Shown here piece after piece: positions 8,714-17,414 of a stretch of DNA of 44,779 nt. The stretch lies in assembly GCA_022545895.1 (NCBI GenBank), contig JAKEIK010000009.1, positions 1 to 44,779 on the forward strand. Reading direction: 5' to 3'. How positions within the stretch are numbered: the first letter of the stretch is position 1; every line of letters begins with the position of its first letter. The notes below the pieces were generated by a model. The model did no database searches. It was given only the letters and a program-made list of their open reading frames with translations, and was not told where the DNA came from. Position numbers and translations under genes: made by a program. The stretch is from Nitrososphaeraceae archaeon. GTDB lineage: Archaea; Thermoproteota; Nitrososphaeria; Nitrososphaerales; Nitrososphaeraceae.

Positions 8714-8729
8714 CTCCTCCCAGGGGGAG
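8714..8729. repeat. GC-rich short hairpin
   Basis: CTCCTCCCAGGGGGAG can form a 5-bp stem (one G-U pair) with a 6-nt loop. It stands out in AT-rich surroundings and is followed by a short T run (TAATTTT) on the plus strand, so a weak terminator is possible. Confidence 0.35.
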
Positions 8730-8916
8730 TAATTTTGGATTTATATTAGTTCAAGTCACACTATGATAATCATAACTAGCATTCGTTAAAACTATCCCTA
8801 GAATCTTACAAATCCATCACAATAGAACCGAATCCAATTTCTTACTTCGATATTCTAATAATAGATTCAAGGGGAGATCCAAATAAGACTTGCTTTTGAA
8901 ATAGTTTACAAATAAT

Positions 8917-9225
8917 TTGCTTATGAAAAACGGTATTGGACTCAAGATTGGAATGGCGGGAATAGTCTTAGTTCCATTGCCTCTATGCATTTTCAATAAT
9001 CACAATCCTTCCAAGTATTCGCACAAGCAAAGGCTAATGCAACTTCAATTCATCCATCCTTTTGCCATAGTAATAGGTGATTGCGATATAGGGAGTTTAG
9101 TGTTTGTTGCCTACTGCTATATTGAGCCTTATCTGCAACTTGAGGACTCCCCCAGCAATATAGCAAAACTCATATCGAGTACAGACTTGATATGGGAGAG
9201 GATGCAGGAGTCTATGAAGAGCTAA
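8917..9225 (+). CDS. Gamma-carbonic-anhydrase-like fragment (probable remnant)
   Basis: The N-terminus has a hydrophobic signal-like segment (about residues 8-26). Then follows one turn and a half of the left-handed beta-helix hexapeptide pattern (HPFAIVIGDCDIGSLVFVA), which closely resembles the start of the gamma-class carbonic anhydrase domain in exported archaeal Cam proteins. The rest of the beta-helix, including the metal-binding histidines, is absent; after VFVA the sequence becomes unrelated and ends within 40 residues. Best read as a truncated or decayed gene. Start TTG 8917 or ATG 8923. Confidence 0.45.
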   Translation: MLMKNGIGLKIGMAGIVLVPLPLCIFNNHNPSKYSHKQRLMQLQFIHPFAIVIGDCDIGSLVFVAYCYIEPYLQLEDSPSNIAKLISSTDLIWERMQESMKS

Positions 9226-9314
9226 AGCAATAAGTTTAATATCGAAGTATTAAGGAAAACAGGTTGTAGTGATTTTGTTTAGAAAACTTGATATCCTTGA
9301 GGAGAACAATATGC

Positions 9315-9485
9315 ATGATTGACAATAGATCTCCAATACCAAATTGGGCCACAGAAAAAAAGATCCTTCTAATTTTGAACCATGCAACACCAGTTCCAAA
9401 TATAACCTCCATTCTGATATTCCTTGCATTGTTACTATGTATGAGCAAAATGCTCAAATACGTATTTATTTTAGGGATCGCTTAA
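9315..9485 (+). CDS. Possible small single-TM protein, 56 aa
   Basis: Shorter form of track ORF 9288..9485, starting at ATG 9315 with GAGGAG (9299-9304) ten bases upstream, a good Shine-Dalgarno match. The product has a polar N-terminal half and one hydrophobic helix (SILIFLALLLCM) near the C-terminus. The minus-strand ORF 9236..9457 competes for the same bases. No relative recognised. Confidence 0.35.
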   Translation: MIDNRSPIPNWATEKKILLILNHATPVPNITSILIFLALLLCMSKMLKYVFILGIA

Positions 9486-9768
9486 TTTATTATTACTTTC
9501 AATTCATATTTTATATAACTAGAAGAGTCTGAATGAATTAATTGCTAAAAGCTCGTGATCACTAAAATTAACGAGCAGACAGAATAACTCGGTTAAATGC
9601 TATACTATCAATTGGAATTGGCTTCAGTTACCAAAACCTTGACAATTTTGCATCTACAAATGAATGAGATCAGATTTGGGACGAAATTAATGGATCTTGA
9701 AAAGTCGTATTTTAATTGACTTAAATTTTAAACGTAACACAATTATACAACTCTTTCGAGTATCTGTC

Positions 9769-9948
9769 ATGAAAACACTATCATGCCGCGAAGCGGGATT
9801 CGACTGTGACTACGTAGTCAAAGGAGAGACAGAAGAAGAGATATTCAAGAATGGTGCAGAACACGCCACGAAAGATCATGGTTTGAAACCAGAAGATATA
9901 ACTCCGCAATTCAAGGAGAAACTGAGAGGCCTAATTCGTAATTCTTAG
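9769..9948 (+). CDS. DUF1059 family small protein, 59 aa
   Basis: Begins MKTLSCREAGFDCDYVVKGE, the typical opening of DUF1059 proteins (MKxLxCxxxGxxCxxxIxGxT). It ends with a short charged helix that contains the usual H-A...DHG spacing (EHATKDHGL). Function unknown; the two cysteines and histidines hint at metal binding. The track ORF begins 24 codons earlier at a TTG; the family's usual length and start support ATG 9769. A paralogue lies at 28025..28219. Confidence 0.85.
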   Translation: MKTLSCREAGFDCDYVVKGETEEEIFKNGAEHATKDHGLKPEDITPQFKEKLRGLIRNS

Positions 9949-10448
9949 CAGTTTATTCTTTTTAATTTTTCTAAAATTAGCTTGCACAGATCTCGAATCG
10001 AGTCCAAATTGCTAGAATTTGATCCACAATCTCATATAAAATCTAGTTGACAACAATCATATTGAAAAACTGCGTCATTCGGACTGAATCCTGAAGCTGT
10101 GAAATAGTATTTGTAATGAAGATCATGCTGGAACTACGTTGTTACTCAATGTAGAAAATAAATGTATAGAGATAGACAGTTTCAGAGCAAATGTACGGAT
10201 CAAAGGGTTTTGGAAGCTTAATATTGAAACTTGTATTTGAAATTGAAACAGGATATCTTCGGGTAGAGATAACTCCCTTAACTTCTGGCATTACATTAGG
10301 TTCAAAGAAATGAGTAAGATGTCTCTCCAAGGTGATGTGTAAGGTTTACGTGAAGGGGATCAACTTCAATTCACAATTTTGATTCGTTGTCCAATGTCAC
10401 CGCGTCTTCATAATTAGCCAAATTGGATGACTGTGTCAGTTTCATTGT
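9949..10448. other. Intergenic region with one weak ORF
   Basis: Minus ORF 10142..10330 (62 aa, TTG start) has a fairly protein-like central part (PEVKGVISTRRYPVSISN) but no known motif or start signal. It may be a gene remnant. Nothing else seen. Confidence 0.3.
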
Positions 10449-10658
10449 CTAATACGAAAGAGATTCAGTCTCATGAATCTTATGGTCGGCAAATATTGCA
10501 ACTGGCGCATCACATTTATCACATCGCCATGAAAATAATCTAATCTCTCTGTCAGAAGTGTAGAAACTGTCTTTAATTTCCCATGTTCGATTCTTTGGAT
10601 TGTATGAAGGTGGTCTATAACACATTCTGTGTTTACAACGACGCATGCTGACAACCAT
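10449..10658 (-). CDS. Small zinc-ribbon-like protein, 69 aa
   Basis: ATG start. Four cysteines in two pairs, C-x4-C near residues 8-13 and C-D-K-C near residues 46-49, with a beta-like stretch between them, as in minimal zinc ribbons. The competing frame 10442..10654 lacks a paired-cysteine pattern. No signal peptide or TM. Function unknown; likely a nucleic-acid or protein adaptor. Confidence 0.6.
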   Translation of the reverse strand: MVVSMRRCKHRMCYRPPSYNPKNRTWEIKDSFYTSDREIRLFSWRCDKCDAPVAIFADHKIHETESLSY

Positions 10659-11235
10659 CTGGTGTGCTATGATAAATAATCTTTGTTACTTTATAGAGTA
10701 AGAACAACCAGGTGCACTTAAAGAATGTATAGTAAATTAATCACTAAAGAATTTGAAAGGAGACATAATTAAAGCATGGTGAACTGAATTAGCACCTTTG
10801 ACAGGTCCAATTTTCTCTGGTCACCAGGAAGTTTCTTCAGGCATGAGTATTACCTATCTATTAGGAATTGATAAGTAACTTACTTCTTAACACAAGCGTA
10901 CAACCACACTCAGACAGTCGACCAGTCGATAAGTACTTGCTATCGAGTCCAATCGAGCCGACTATCCCTTAGATGGTTGCAGCCATGTTGTTATTGTTTG
11001 TTTGAGGAGTTAACAGTTGTACTTGCACCTAGAATCATTACGGCTACAGATGAGGTAATATAATGTGAGGCATACGAGGACTCTAGGAAGGCGGGCACTA
11101 CTTTTTCAATTAATTTATGTTTTTCACGACGCCCATCATTACCATCACATCGTTATTCCAATCTTCGCATTCTTCCAAATTGGCCTCAATTTAAATCCAT
11201 CATCCTTCATAAACGGCGCCAAAAGGTGGTAAATT
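10659..11235. other. Intergenic region with coding-like fragments
   Basis: Three minus-strand frames between about 10990 and 11230 look partly protein-like, for example a 35-aa GTG frame at 10991..11098 containing ASHYITSSVAVMILGAS. None has a good start. The plus strand at 10916-10955 has repeated AGTCG/CGACT and CGATA/TATCG pieces able to fold into a small hairpin. Best treated as gene debris until compared with relatives. Confidence 0.3.
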
Positions 11236-11622
11236 TTATTCAGAGTATTTCCAATACTCCATTTCTCTCCCACAATTGTCACACACATATTTTTCACACA
11301 ACACTGGCTTATCGTAAGTGGTGTCATCCTGAACTATCTGTTCCAAGTAAAATTTGTCCGAAGAACATTTTCTACATTGTTGTCCAGAGGGTAAATTCAG
11401 TCCCAGTCTTCTCTCTTCGCCAACAGTGATAAAATATGAGACACTCAAGTCAATCAAATCAAGTTGGATAGAGCTAGGAATAGTCATATTATTCAAAGCC
11501 GCTACTAATGGAACTACAATGAGGAGGTTCCGCTTGAGATCAATATCGGGCATTTGTAATATAATGAAAGTATTACTTATAAGAATATCTTTCTTTTTCA
11601 AAGGTTTCCTGAATGGTTCCAC
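11236..11622 (-). CDS. Protein with C-terminal zinc ribbon, 128 aa
   Basis: The C-terminal 45 residues carry a two-knuckle zinc ribbon, C-R-K-C ... C-D-N-C, separated by about 25 residues, ending GREMEYWKY. The N-terminal part has alpha/beta character with a LIVVPLVAAL stretch. The start is unsure: the track start gives 128 aa, but ATGs at about residues 24 and 46 are possible; the latter would give an 83-aa protein beginning MTIPSSIQLDL. Plus ORF 11354..11710 is its shadow. Confidence 0.6.
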   Translation of the reverse strand: MEPFRKPLKKKDILISNTFIILQMPDIDLKRNLLIVVPLVAALNNMTIPSSIQLDLIDLSVSYFITVGEERRLGLNLPSGQQCRKCSSDKFYLEQIVQDDTTYDKPVLCEKYVCDNCGREMEYWKYSE

Positions 11623-12135
11623 ACGTTACATTAGTAAAGTCCAGATCTTGCAATATCTAATTTGTGAAAGCACAGCTTCATATCATATCGTCTTTTTGGA
11701 CATAAATTAGTTATTAAAAATTAAGCTAAAAAATCACAGATTTATTGAATGAGACTAACCCTGATATTTAGTAAGAGAGATATATCATTTCCCACGACCA
11801 TCACATTCTCTATCTATGCATTGCGGAATAGAAACTCCTCCTCTAATGAGCAATGTAGTGGTCTAGAGGCTAGACTATTAAGGCCATATAACTAATCATC
11901 ATGATATTTATTTAATTTAGTCATGTAAAGTACGGCATAGATTTCAATCAAAAAAAAGATTTCACGTTGTATGTCGATTTGATTCCTCTCTAACCCATCT
12001 ATTTTTTTCTCATTCTTACAAACAGGGTTGATCGAATTGTTAAGTTAAATGATAGTTCCTAGACTTGATCTGCTAGCTACAATCTAAATTTCTTTTTTCG
12101 TTTCGATAGAAAGATCATAATAGAATTAGTTCGTG
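11623..12135. other. Intergenic region
   Basis: About 510 bp without a supported ORF, RNA gene or strong repeat. Several A- and T-runs are present near 11950-12020. Confidence 0.4.
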
Positions 12136-13032
12136 TCATGTTTTTCGAGCTTTTATCACAACATAGTCAATAATTTTTTTCTTTGAAGTGTTCCTCATCT
12201 TTACCATGGATCTATAAAGGATATTCTCAACATACGACGGATATTGTGTTAAAATTCTTTCTCGGAGTAGTTTTCTATTCTTAAAATAATATTCAGCTAG
12301 TGGATCGTACACCCGTGAACCTATTATGTCGATTCCTGTAATTTTAAATCCCTGCTTCGTAATTGTTGATTTAACATAGTCTAATCTATAATGCTGCGAC
12401 GACCATGTCAAAGCAAGAATTCCAAGCTTGAACAATATTTTAATGGGATCTTCTGAAATAACTGTCACGGGTATTGCGATAACAAGCAAGCCGTTGAACT
12501 TCAAGATTTTCCAAGATTCTTCTATAAACAAAGAAAGAGGTTTGAAATGCTGCGCAGATTCTAGAGAAATTACCCTATCAATAGAATGATTTGCAAAAGG
12601 CAATGCTAATGAAGTGCTATTAATGAACGAAATACCGTTTATTTCATATGGATTTGACATTACGCCAGGATTTTCAAACGCGCGACAAACAGCTTTGGAT
12701 GACGTTGCCAGTTGCTGACAATTAATATTCACACAAAATATCTGTGGGTTAAATACATTTTTCCAAAGAACAGCCGGTGCTGCAAAACCACTTCCAACAT
12801 CAACTAGTCTTTTGGAAGAGTCAAGTTCTGCGATTCTTCCTACCATCATGCAAAGTTTCGATTGAGCTTCAATTGGAGTCTTAACATCATCTACCCAATA
12901 TCCAAAATTGAGCATATTTGCACCTGTTGCAAGTTGCATTATAGGTGATAAAGAATTGTAAAGGCGAATAACGTCCTTCTCGTTTCGTCTAAATGTCCAT
13001 AGAAAAACCTCAATGGGATTGATGCCGATCAA
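12136..13032 (-). CDS. Class I SAM-dependent methyltransferase
   Basis: 298 aa with a Rossmann-type methyltransferase core. Motif I is LVDVGSGFAAPAVLW (about residues 77-91), and the downstream acidic strand ends and a SIDRVISLESAQHF segment match motif IV/post-motif patterns. The LNFGYW sequence ahead of motif I is common in small-molecule O-/C-methyltransferases of the Methyltransf_11/25 type (sterol, macrolide-sugar and quinone-like substrates). The substrate here is unknown. The C-terminal 100 residues are a lid/helical region. ATG start, no clear operon partner. Confidence 0.88.
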   Translation of the reverse strand: MIGINPIEVFLWTFRRNEKDVIRLYNSLSPIMQLATGANMLNFGYWVDDVKTPIEAQSKLCMMVGRIAELDSSKRLVDVGSGFAAPAVLWKNVFNPQIFCVNINCQQLATSSKAVCRAFENPGVMSNPYEINGISFINSTSLALPFANHSIDRVISLESAQHFKPLSLFIEESWKILKFNGLLVIAIPVTVISEDPIKILFKLGILALTWSSQHYRLDYVKSTITKQGFKITGIDIIGSRVYDPLAEYYFKNRKLLRERILTQYPSYVENILYRSMVKMRNTSKKKIIDYVVIKARKT

Positions 13033-13061
13033 TGATATTCTTGTATCTAATTTAGCATTAT

Positions 13062-13203
13062 TTAATTAAGACTTAAGAATGCACTTGATCGTCTCGCCAA
13101 TTTCTTATTCTCAGCTTCTTTTACAGTCATTTCAATTTCTTGCTGCCTCAGGCTGTCTCTCGTTCAAACTTGCCATCATCCATTGTATTTTGTTCTCAAT
13201 CAT
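13062..13203 (-). pseudogene. Short coiled-coil ORF interrupted by one frameshift
   Basis: From ATG at 13203 the first frame gives MIENKIQWMMASLNER and then stops at 13132. Shifting one base, the overlapping frame continues with DSLRQQEIEMTVKEAENKKL and more to a stop at 13062. Joined, the two pieces make one uniform, charged, helical protein of about 47 residues. This suggests a recently broken small gene, a sequencing error or a programmed shift. It lies between the methyltransferase and the 128-aa hypothetical, on the same strand. Confidence 0.4.
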
Positions 13204-13251
13204 TTGAAAAAGGGAATTATCAAATAGCCAAAAATAAATTTATTTAATCAC

Positions 13252-13638
13252 TCACGCAATACTTCCCTTTTTGGCTTTGAGTAGATTTTGAAGTTCATGG
13301 GAACACTCAAGCAGTGTCTGTCGGGCCTGATCAGTATTGCGCGCAACTACAATGATCTCGCCTGGACCAAACTTACAACTATTTATTTCGATGGGAATTT
13401 CGAGGTGGAGAGTTCTAGCTATTAATTCAAATAATTTTGGATAAGTTTTGTTATTCTTGTACAAGAACGAGGCGCTGTCCCCATTTATCAGAACATCCTT
13501 TTCCACCGGGAATACAAGTTCTTCCTCTGCAATCCACTTCATAATCTCCTCTTCTAATTTTTCAGCTACTTGTATTTGATCGCTAATCCTCGCTTGATTG
13601 GCCTCCTCCGAATAGGTTTCCAATCTATCAAAATTCAT
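13252..13638 (-). CDS. Hypothetical soluble protein, 128 aa
   Basis: Unrecognised. The N-terminal 40 residues form a charged helix (EEANQARISDQIQVAEKLEE). They are followed by a beta-alpha domain (ISLP-like hydrophobic strands, GPGEIIVVARNTDQAR) and a final helix rich in lysine. No cysteines of note, no signal or TM. ATG start. The frameshifted coiled-coil ORF follows 48 bp downstream. Confidence 0.7.
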   Translation of the reverse strand: MNFDRLETYSEEANQARISDQIQVAEKLEEEIMKWIAEEELVFPVEKDVLINGDSASFLYKNNKTYPKLFELIARTLHLEIPIEINSCKFGPGEIIVVARNTDQARQTLLECSHELQNLLKAKKGSIA

Positions 13639-13894
13639 GAATTTGTGTATACTGAATCCCTAATTAAATCAATTCCATCTTAATACTGAGATTTCTTAAT
13701 GGTTGTCGATATTTTTATGATTACGATATCTATATGAGATTCTATAACTGATGATATTCCACAGTTTAGTGTCGAGGGCCACAAAAATTCAAAAATTTCA
13801 TTCCCTCCTTACAGAGCAATTACTTACGACCCACCTTAGATTGGTTTAGAGTGAACTTCCGAGCAATCACATAATAGATAACGGTTTGGATTAT

Positions 13895-14446
13895 TCAACC
13901 AGTACTCAAAGAACTCGCATATTGACGAATTGCCTCTTCTTGAACCTGGGTTTGAATCGAACCTGGACGCAATTTCCTGATTTTTCTGATGGCTTCCTCA
14001 GCATTCAAATGTTCTTTCTTTAACAAGTAAGCGGCCAATATTGTTCCAGTTCTACCTTTGCCAGCTGCGCAATGTACCAGTACCGGCCTCCTATTGGATT
14101 CTATTTCACTCTCAAGAAAAACAGTTGTCGATTTTAATTCTGCAATTGTAGGTGCTTTATAATCTTCAACTTCCAGATGTAGATAATTGATGTTATCGTC
14201 TTTGTTATCACTATCCTTGGACTTATATTTATCATTACCTATCTCGGTAAACCATCTAGAGGGAAGTGAGATTTCTCTTACCGTCACAATAGTTTTGATT
14301 CCATGATCCTTTAGCCATTTGAATTGATCGAACGTCATGGGCAATCCGCTACCTGCAAGTTGATTTTCTATGACCCAACTAAAATTGGTAGGACGAGATG
14401 AAATTCGGCTATACAACCACCGATAGGCGTCACCTATGATTGTCAT
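13895..14446 (-). CDS. Dual-specificity/tyrosine protein phosphatase
   Basis: Contains the cysteine-phosphatase signature HCAAGKGRTGT (C126, R132), the HCx5R P-loop of PTP/DSP enzymes. It also has the N-terminal LAGSGLPMTFDQFKWLKDHGI typical of the archaeal/eukaryal DSP family and an upstream aspartate (EVEDYKAP, D95) suited as general acid. 183 aa, a minimal cytoplasmic DSP. It hydrolyses phospho-tyrosine or phospho-serine/threonine, or possibly phosphorylated small molecules. Its neighbours are regulators (RHH protein, receiver domain), but no kinase is adjacent. ATG start. Confidence 0.92.
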   Translation of the reverse strand: MTIIGDAYRWLYSRISSRPTNFSWVIENQLAGSGLPMTFDQFKWLKDHGIKTIVTVREISLPSRWFTEIGNDKYKSKDSDNKDDNINYLHLEVEDYKAPTIAELKSTTVFLESEIESNRRPVLVHCAAGKGRTGTILAAYLLKKEHLNAEEAIRKIRKLRPGSIQTQVQEEAIRQYASSLSTG

Positions 14447-14591
14447 TCGTACCTCTATGGAAATCTGGTTATATTAATTTGAATAAACAAATTGATCCCA
14501 TTTTATTATACAGGCAAGCATTGGCATCTTACAAACTTAATACAGAATATGTTCGCTCAATACATGATCTAAACTAACGACACGCATGCCA

Positions 14592-15116
14592 TCAAGTCCT
14601 AATCTGAACCTTTACAGACGAATCGGTTAGCTCGAATGAGCCCTCGATATTCAATGTATTTTTTAAAGCTGATTTAAGATAACCATGAAAAAATTGAGAA
14701 CCTTTTCTACCTAGTCTATGTCTAATTACAATGATTTTTAGATCATTCTGATTTACCTCGTCATAAGTTCCCAAATACCCGTATCTGCAGATTATTTTTT
14801 CTATATAGTCTACCACAGTTTCTTGTGTTAGTGTTTTTTTCCAGAAAAGAATTGTATCACGAGGTATGACTTCGCCCAAAGAGATGCCAAGTCCATAAAT
14901 ATCTTCTTCTGTATAACAGTCTAGGAGTGAATTCAAAAGTTCGCGATTTATGATTACCAAATCAATTTTTGATAGAAATCTAGTAAATTCAGCATAACGC
15001 TTCAATATCATATTCACCAAACCGTTTACTGAAACACCCATCCTTTCCGCCTCTTCATCCAGTATTTTGGAGAGGTCGTTATCTACTCTAAAGGAGCGTG
15101 TTGTGGAAGGTGGCAT
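14592..15116 (-). CDS. Ribbon-helix-helix transcriptional regulator, 174 aa
   Basis: Residues 5-40 (RSFRVDNDLSKILDEEAERM, then SVNGLVNMILKRYAEF) form a ribbon-helix-helix DNA-binding unit: a basic beta-strand and two helices with the usual G/N turn. The remaining 130 residues are an alpha/beta domain (GYLGTYDEVNQNDLKIIVIRH; FFHGYLKSALKNTL) that resembles small ligand- or dimer-type domains in thaumarchaeal regulators. RHH proteins bind DNA as dimers at short tandem or inverted repeats. Exactly such a repeat array lies just upstream of this gene (15145-15180), suggesting autoregulation. ATG start with almost no leader. Confidence 0.85.
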   Translation of the reverse strand: MPPSTTRSFRVDNDLSKILDEEAERMGVSVNGLVNMILKRYAEFTRFLSKIDLVIINRELLNSLLDCYTEEDIYGLGISLGEVIPRDTILFWKKTLTQETVVDYIEKIICRYGYLGTYDEVNQNDLKIIVIRHRLGRKGSQFFHGYLKSALKNTLNIEGSFELTDSSVKVQIRT

Positions 15117-15138
15117 ATCTTAACTTAGTATACATGAA

Positions 15139-15180
15139 CATAAATGTGTTTTTTTGTGACCATTTGTGTTATATTGTGTT
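15139..15180 (-). promoter_or_regulatory. Four TGTG repeats at exact 10-bp spacing (RHH operator candidate)
   Basis: TGTG begins at 15145, 15155, 15165 and 15175; three of the four extend to TGTGTT. The array sits 29-64 nt upstream of the RHH gene's ATG and abuts a TATA-like TTTATG on the minus strand (15144-15139). Sites spaced one helical turn apart are typical for cooperative RHH dimers. Confidence 0.55.
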
Positions 15181-15386
15181 GCTGGTGGTAATTTTAACAT
15201 TGATCATTAAATTATTCCCTTATAGTGTTCTTGCAAGAGCATATTGGTAAATAAGTTCTCTAAAAAAAGAACGACCAAATCTGAAATTATCACAGAATGT
15301 TGTGGGTTAGGATAGTGTGTGATGGTGCTGACTCGAAAAGTGGTAAAAATTGGCAGTAATTTTTGTTGGATCGGTCAAACTACAAT

Positions 15387-15396
15387 CTATATAAAG
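15387..15396 (+). promoter_or_regulatory. TATA box of the receiver-domain gene
   Basis: CTATATAAAG lies 44-53 nt upstream of ATG 15440. With the usual archaeal spacing of about 26 bp, transcription would start near 15418, giving a leader of about 20 nt. Confidence 0.5.
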
Positions 15397-15439
15397 CACA
15401 TTAAAATAATATGGAGCTCTGACGAATAATGGATTCAGT

Positions 15440-15841
15440 ATGACTAGCAGACAGAATAAAAAACCTCTGAAGGTCATGATTATCGAAGATGAGCAAGATA
15501 TATTATTACTCTATAAAGATTATCTAATCAGTAGGGGGCATAATGTTTTAGTTACTGCTACCTCGGCATTGGAAATTATTTCCGATTATGAAAAGATCCT
15601 TCCGGATATAACCATACTTGACTACAAATTACCTGATAACAGAAATGGCATTGAAGCGGCAATTAAGATTTTAACCACGTATCCATCAGCTGCGATTCTA
15701 ATTGTTACAGCATATGATACAGTGAAAGAAGAAGTATTGAAACAATCAATTTTCGAAGGGAAAAGATTTGCCATCCTATTCAAACCCATAAAATTAGCTA
15801 GATTGGAGAACGCAATTTACGATTTACTAGAGTCAAAATAA
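15440..15841 (+). CDS. Single-domain response regulator (CheY-like receiver)
   Basis: 133 aa, a stand-alone receiver domain. The acidic pocket is E16/D17 (IIEDEQD), the phospho-acceptor is D61 (TILDYKLP), the conserved Thr is T90 (LIVTAYD) and the Lys is K115 (LFKPIK). No output domain, so it works by protein contact in a phosphorelay. No histidine kinase is in the window, so the partner is encoded elsewhere. Divergent from the RHH regulator, with about 320 bp between them. ATG start preceded by a good TATA box. Confidence 0.95.
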   Translation: MTSRQNKKPLKVMIIEDEQDILLLYKDYLISRGHNVLVTATSALEIISDYEKILPDITILDYKLPDNRNGIEAAIKILTTYPSAAILIVTAYDTVKEEVLKQSIFEGKRFAILFKPIKLARLENAIYDLLESK

Positions 15842-16360
15842 TGTGTATCACCGATAAAAGTTATTGGATTTAGGGAATTACGGAGGACTCAAATAACAAT
15901 TGTCTAATAGAAAGTATACTTTACCGCATGAGAATGGAATGATGGGCAGATTTTAATCGACGAAATAAATCATTTTGTTTAATAGTATGATTTGCATATG
16001 TACGGCCGAGCCTATATACCGATGTCAATCAGTCAAAAAATAAAATTTTTCAAGAGAAAGAAATAATATCACCAAAAATATTATTGGGAAACAAGGAAGT
16101 GAATCTATAGACAATTTAAGCTTCCATCTGACAGATGATGGAGACCGTTCTAATCTCGCAAATCATGATGAGTGTTCATCTTGATAATATGATAAAACGG
16201 CCACGCTGTTCTTATTATGGGAACACAATAACTATTTTAGTTTATCTAATCGCTATATCTTAAGCCATTAATAGAAAGGTCCTTCTATATGAATACTTCA
16301 TCTTACTGTAATTGAAGATAAAAAGACTTATGATTGAATAGAACTTTTCTATTTCGCAGT
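15842..16360. other. Intergenic region with ORF traces
   Basis: A 42-aa ATG frame (16135..16263) and an overlapping start-less frame (about 16050-16190, containing IIGKQGSESIDNLSFHL) are both open; neither has a supporting motif. Possible gene remnant. A TATA-like CCTATATACC occurs near 16010. Confidence 0.3.
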
Positions 16361-16615
16361 TTATTGAATCTTAAGCAACGCATCCATTTTCTCATAAAGT
16401 ACTAAAAACCTTAGTCCCTTTCGGGTAGTCTTGTACACTTTATTAATTTCATCATATTCCAGCAAATCATTTTCGGTTAAGAGTTTCAAAAATCTCTTTA
16501 CTTGTGTAAACGAGAGGAAAGAGCTATACATTATTCTAGTCATCAGCGTTCCTTCTTCCGCCGTAGCAGAATTAAGAATAGATGCAATAACATCCGTTCT
16601 ACTACGGTATTTCAT
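16361..16615 (-). CDS. Winged-helix DNA-binding protein, 84 aa
   Basis: A minimal archaeal winged-helix protein of the Sso10a/HTH_45-like type. Helix 2-turn-helix 3 is seen in TRIMYSSFLSFTQVKRFLKLL, followed by the wing (NDLLEYDEINKVYKTTRKGL) and a C-terminal dimerisation helix (FLVLYEKMDALL). Such proteins act as local repressors or chromatin-associated factors. The target is unknown. ATG start; monocistronic. Confidence 0.88.
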   Translation of the reverse strand: MKYRSRTDVIASILNSATAEEGTLMTRIMYSSFLSFTQVKRFLKLLTENDLLEYDEINKVYKTTRKGLRFLVLYEKMDALLKIQ

Positions 16616-17414
16616 GTATAATCATACACATAAGTTACTAATAAGTCGATCCTAATTGGGCTTACAGAAACAGATACTCACCTTTAAATGTTAATTTTAT
16701 TTAGCTTCCCATTAGGCAGTTAGATTGGCTTCCTTACAATTTCCATACAATGCTTTATGTACGTTAATCATAAGTACACTTTTTAATTCAAGTATCTTGA
16801 ATCTGGTAAATATAACTTAGGACCTCATATCAGTTTATTTTTCATATTCATATTCCTTTTCTGATAAACCGGTAATGCCCCACGACCTAAGTAACTTGCT
16901 TTCCAGACTATGGAAATGAGTGTACCCGATAACACTTTACTTGATAACTTCGAACAGTAAAATCACTTGATTCATCAATTCTTGACCGATATTGTAATTT
17001 ACTTTTAATGCTTTTCGTGCCGGGCGGTGCATGATTATACCCAGAAGCAAAGGGGTTTGAGATAAGTGCACATAAATATGACAGTTAGAAACCCTACATG
17101 GACCAAAATACACATTAGGGACATTGTCACAATATCTAAAGTCCTTCAAATTCTGGCGATACTGCAAATGTTGAGGTTTTATTATCCATTCTCGTTGTAT
17201 ACTGGTTTATTTTTCCTTTTCTATATTAATCCGGCATTAATGTGTCATTAAAGCCAGCTTTTTTGGTAAATTATTTAAGGCTCAGATTGAAATAATATTT
17301 GTGTCTTGGCATGGCTATTATAGCTACCTATAATAGCACGAACATCTAATATAATTTGATCAAATACAAGTTGTCAATACTGATATCAATATGTGGACGT
17401 GGAGGTTTTTCCTG
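16616..17414. other. Long intergenic region upstream of the hflX unit
   Basis: Two overlapping opposite ORFs (16937..17167 minus, 17066..17251 plus) are both unremarkable and I do not support either. The clear signal is the perfect hairpin at 17314-17337. Confidence 0.4.
17314..17337. repeat. Perfect 10-bp inverted repeat, 4-nt loop
   Basis: GCTATTATAG and CTATAATAGC flank CTAC. It lies about 78 bp upstream of the microprotein that precedes hflX, in a position suited to an operator or a leader-RNA hairpin. Confidence 0.55.

Larger units (their letters stand above)
8520..8916. other. Intergenic region with two hairpins
   Basis: No gene. Holds the 16-bp palindrome at 8615-8630 and a GC-rich hairpin at 8714-8729, listed separately. 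Confidence 0.4.

Noticed and set aside
10900-10960. AGTCG/CGACT repeats as a possible CRISPR or att site
   Set aside because: Only short irregular repeats; no spacers, integrase or duplicated tRNA end.
16937-17251. Overlapping opposite ORFs 16937..17167 (minus) and 17066..17251 (plus)
   Set aside because: Neither has a good start signal, motif or clearly better composition.
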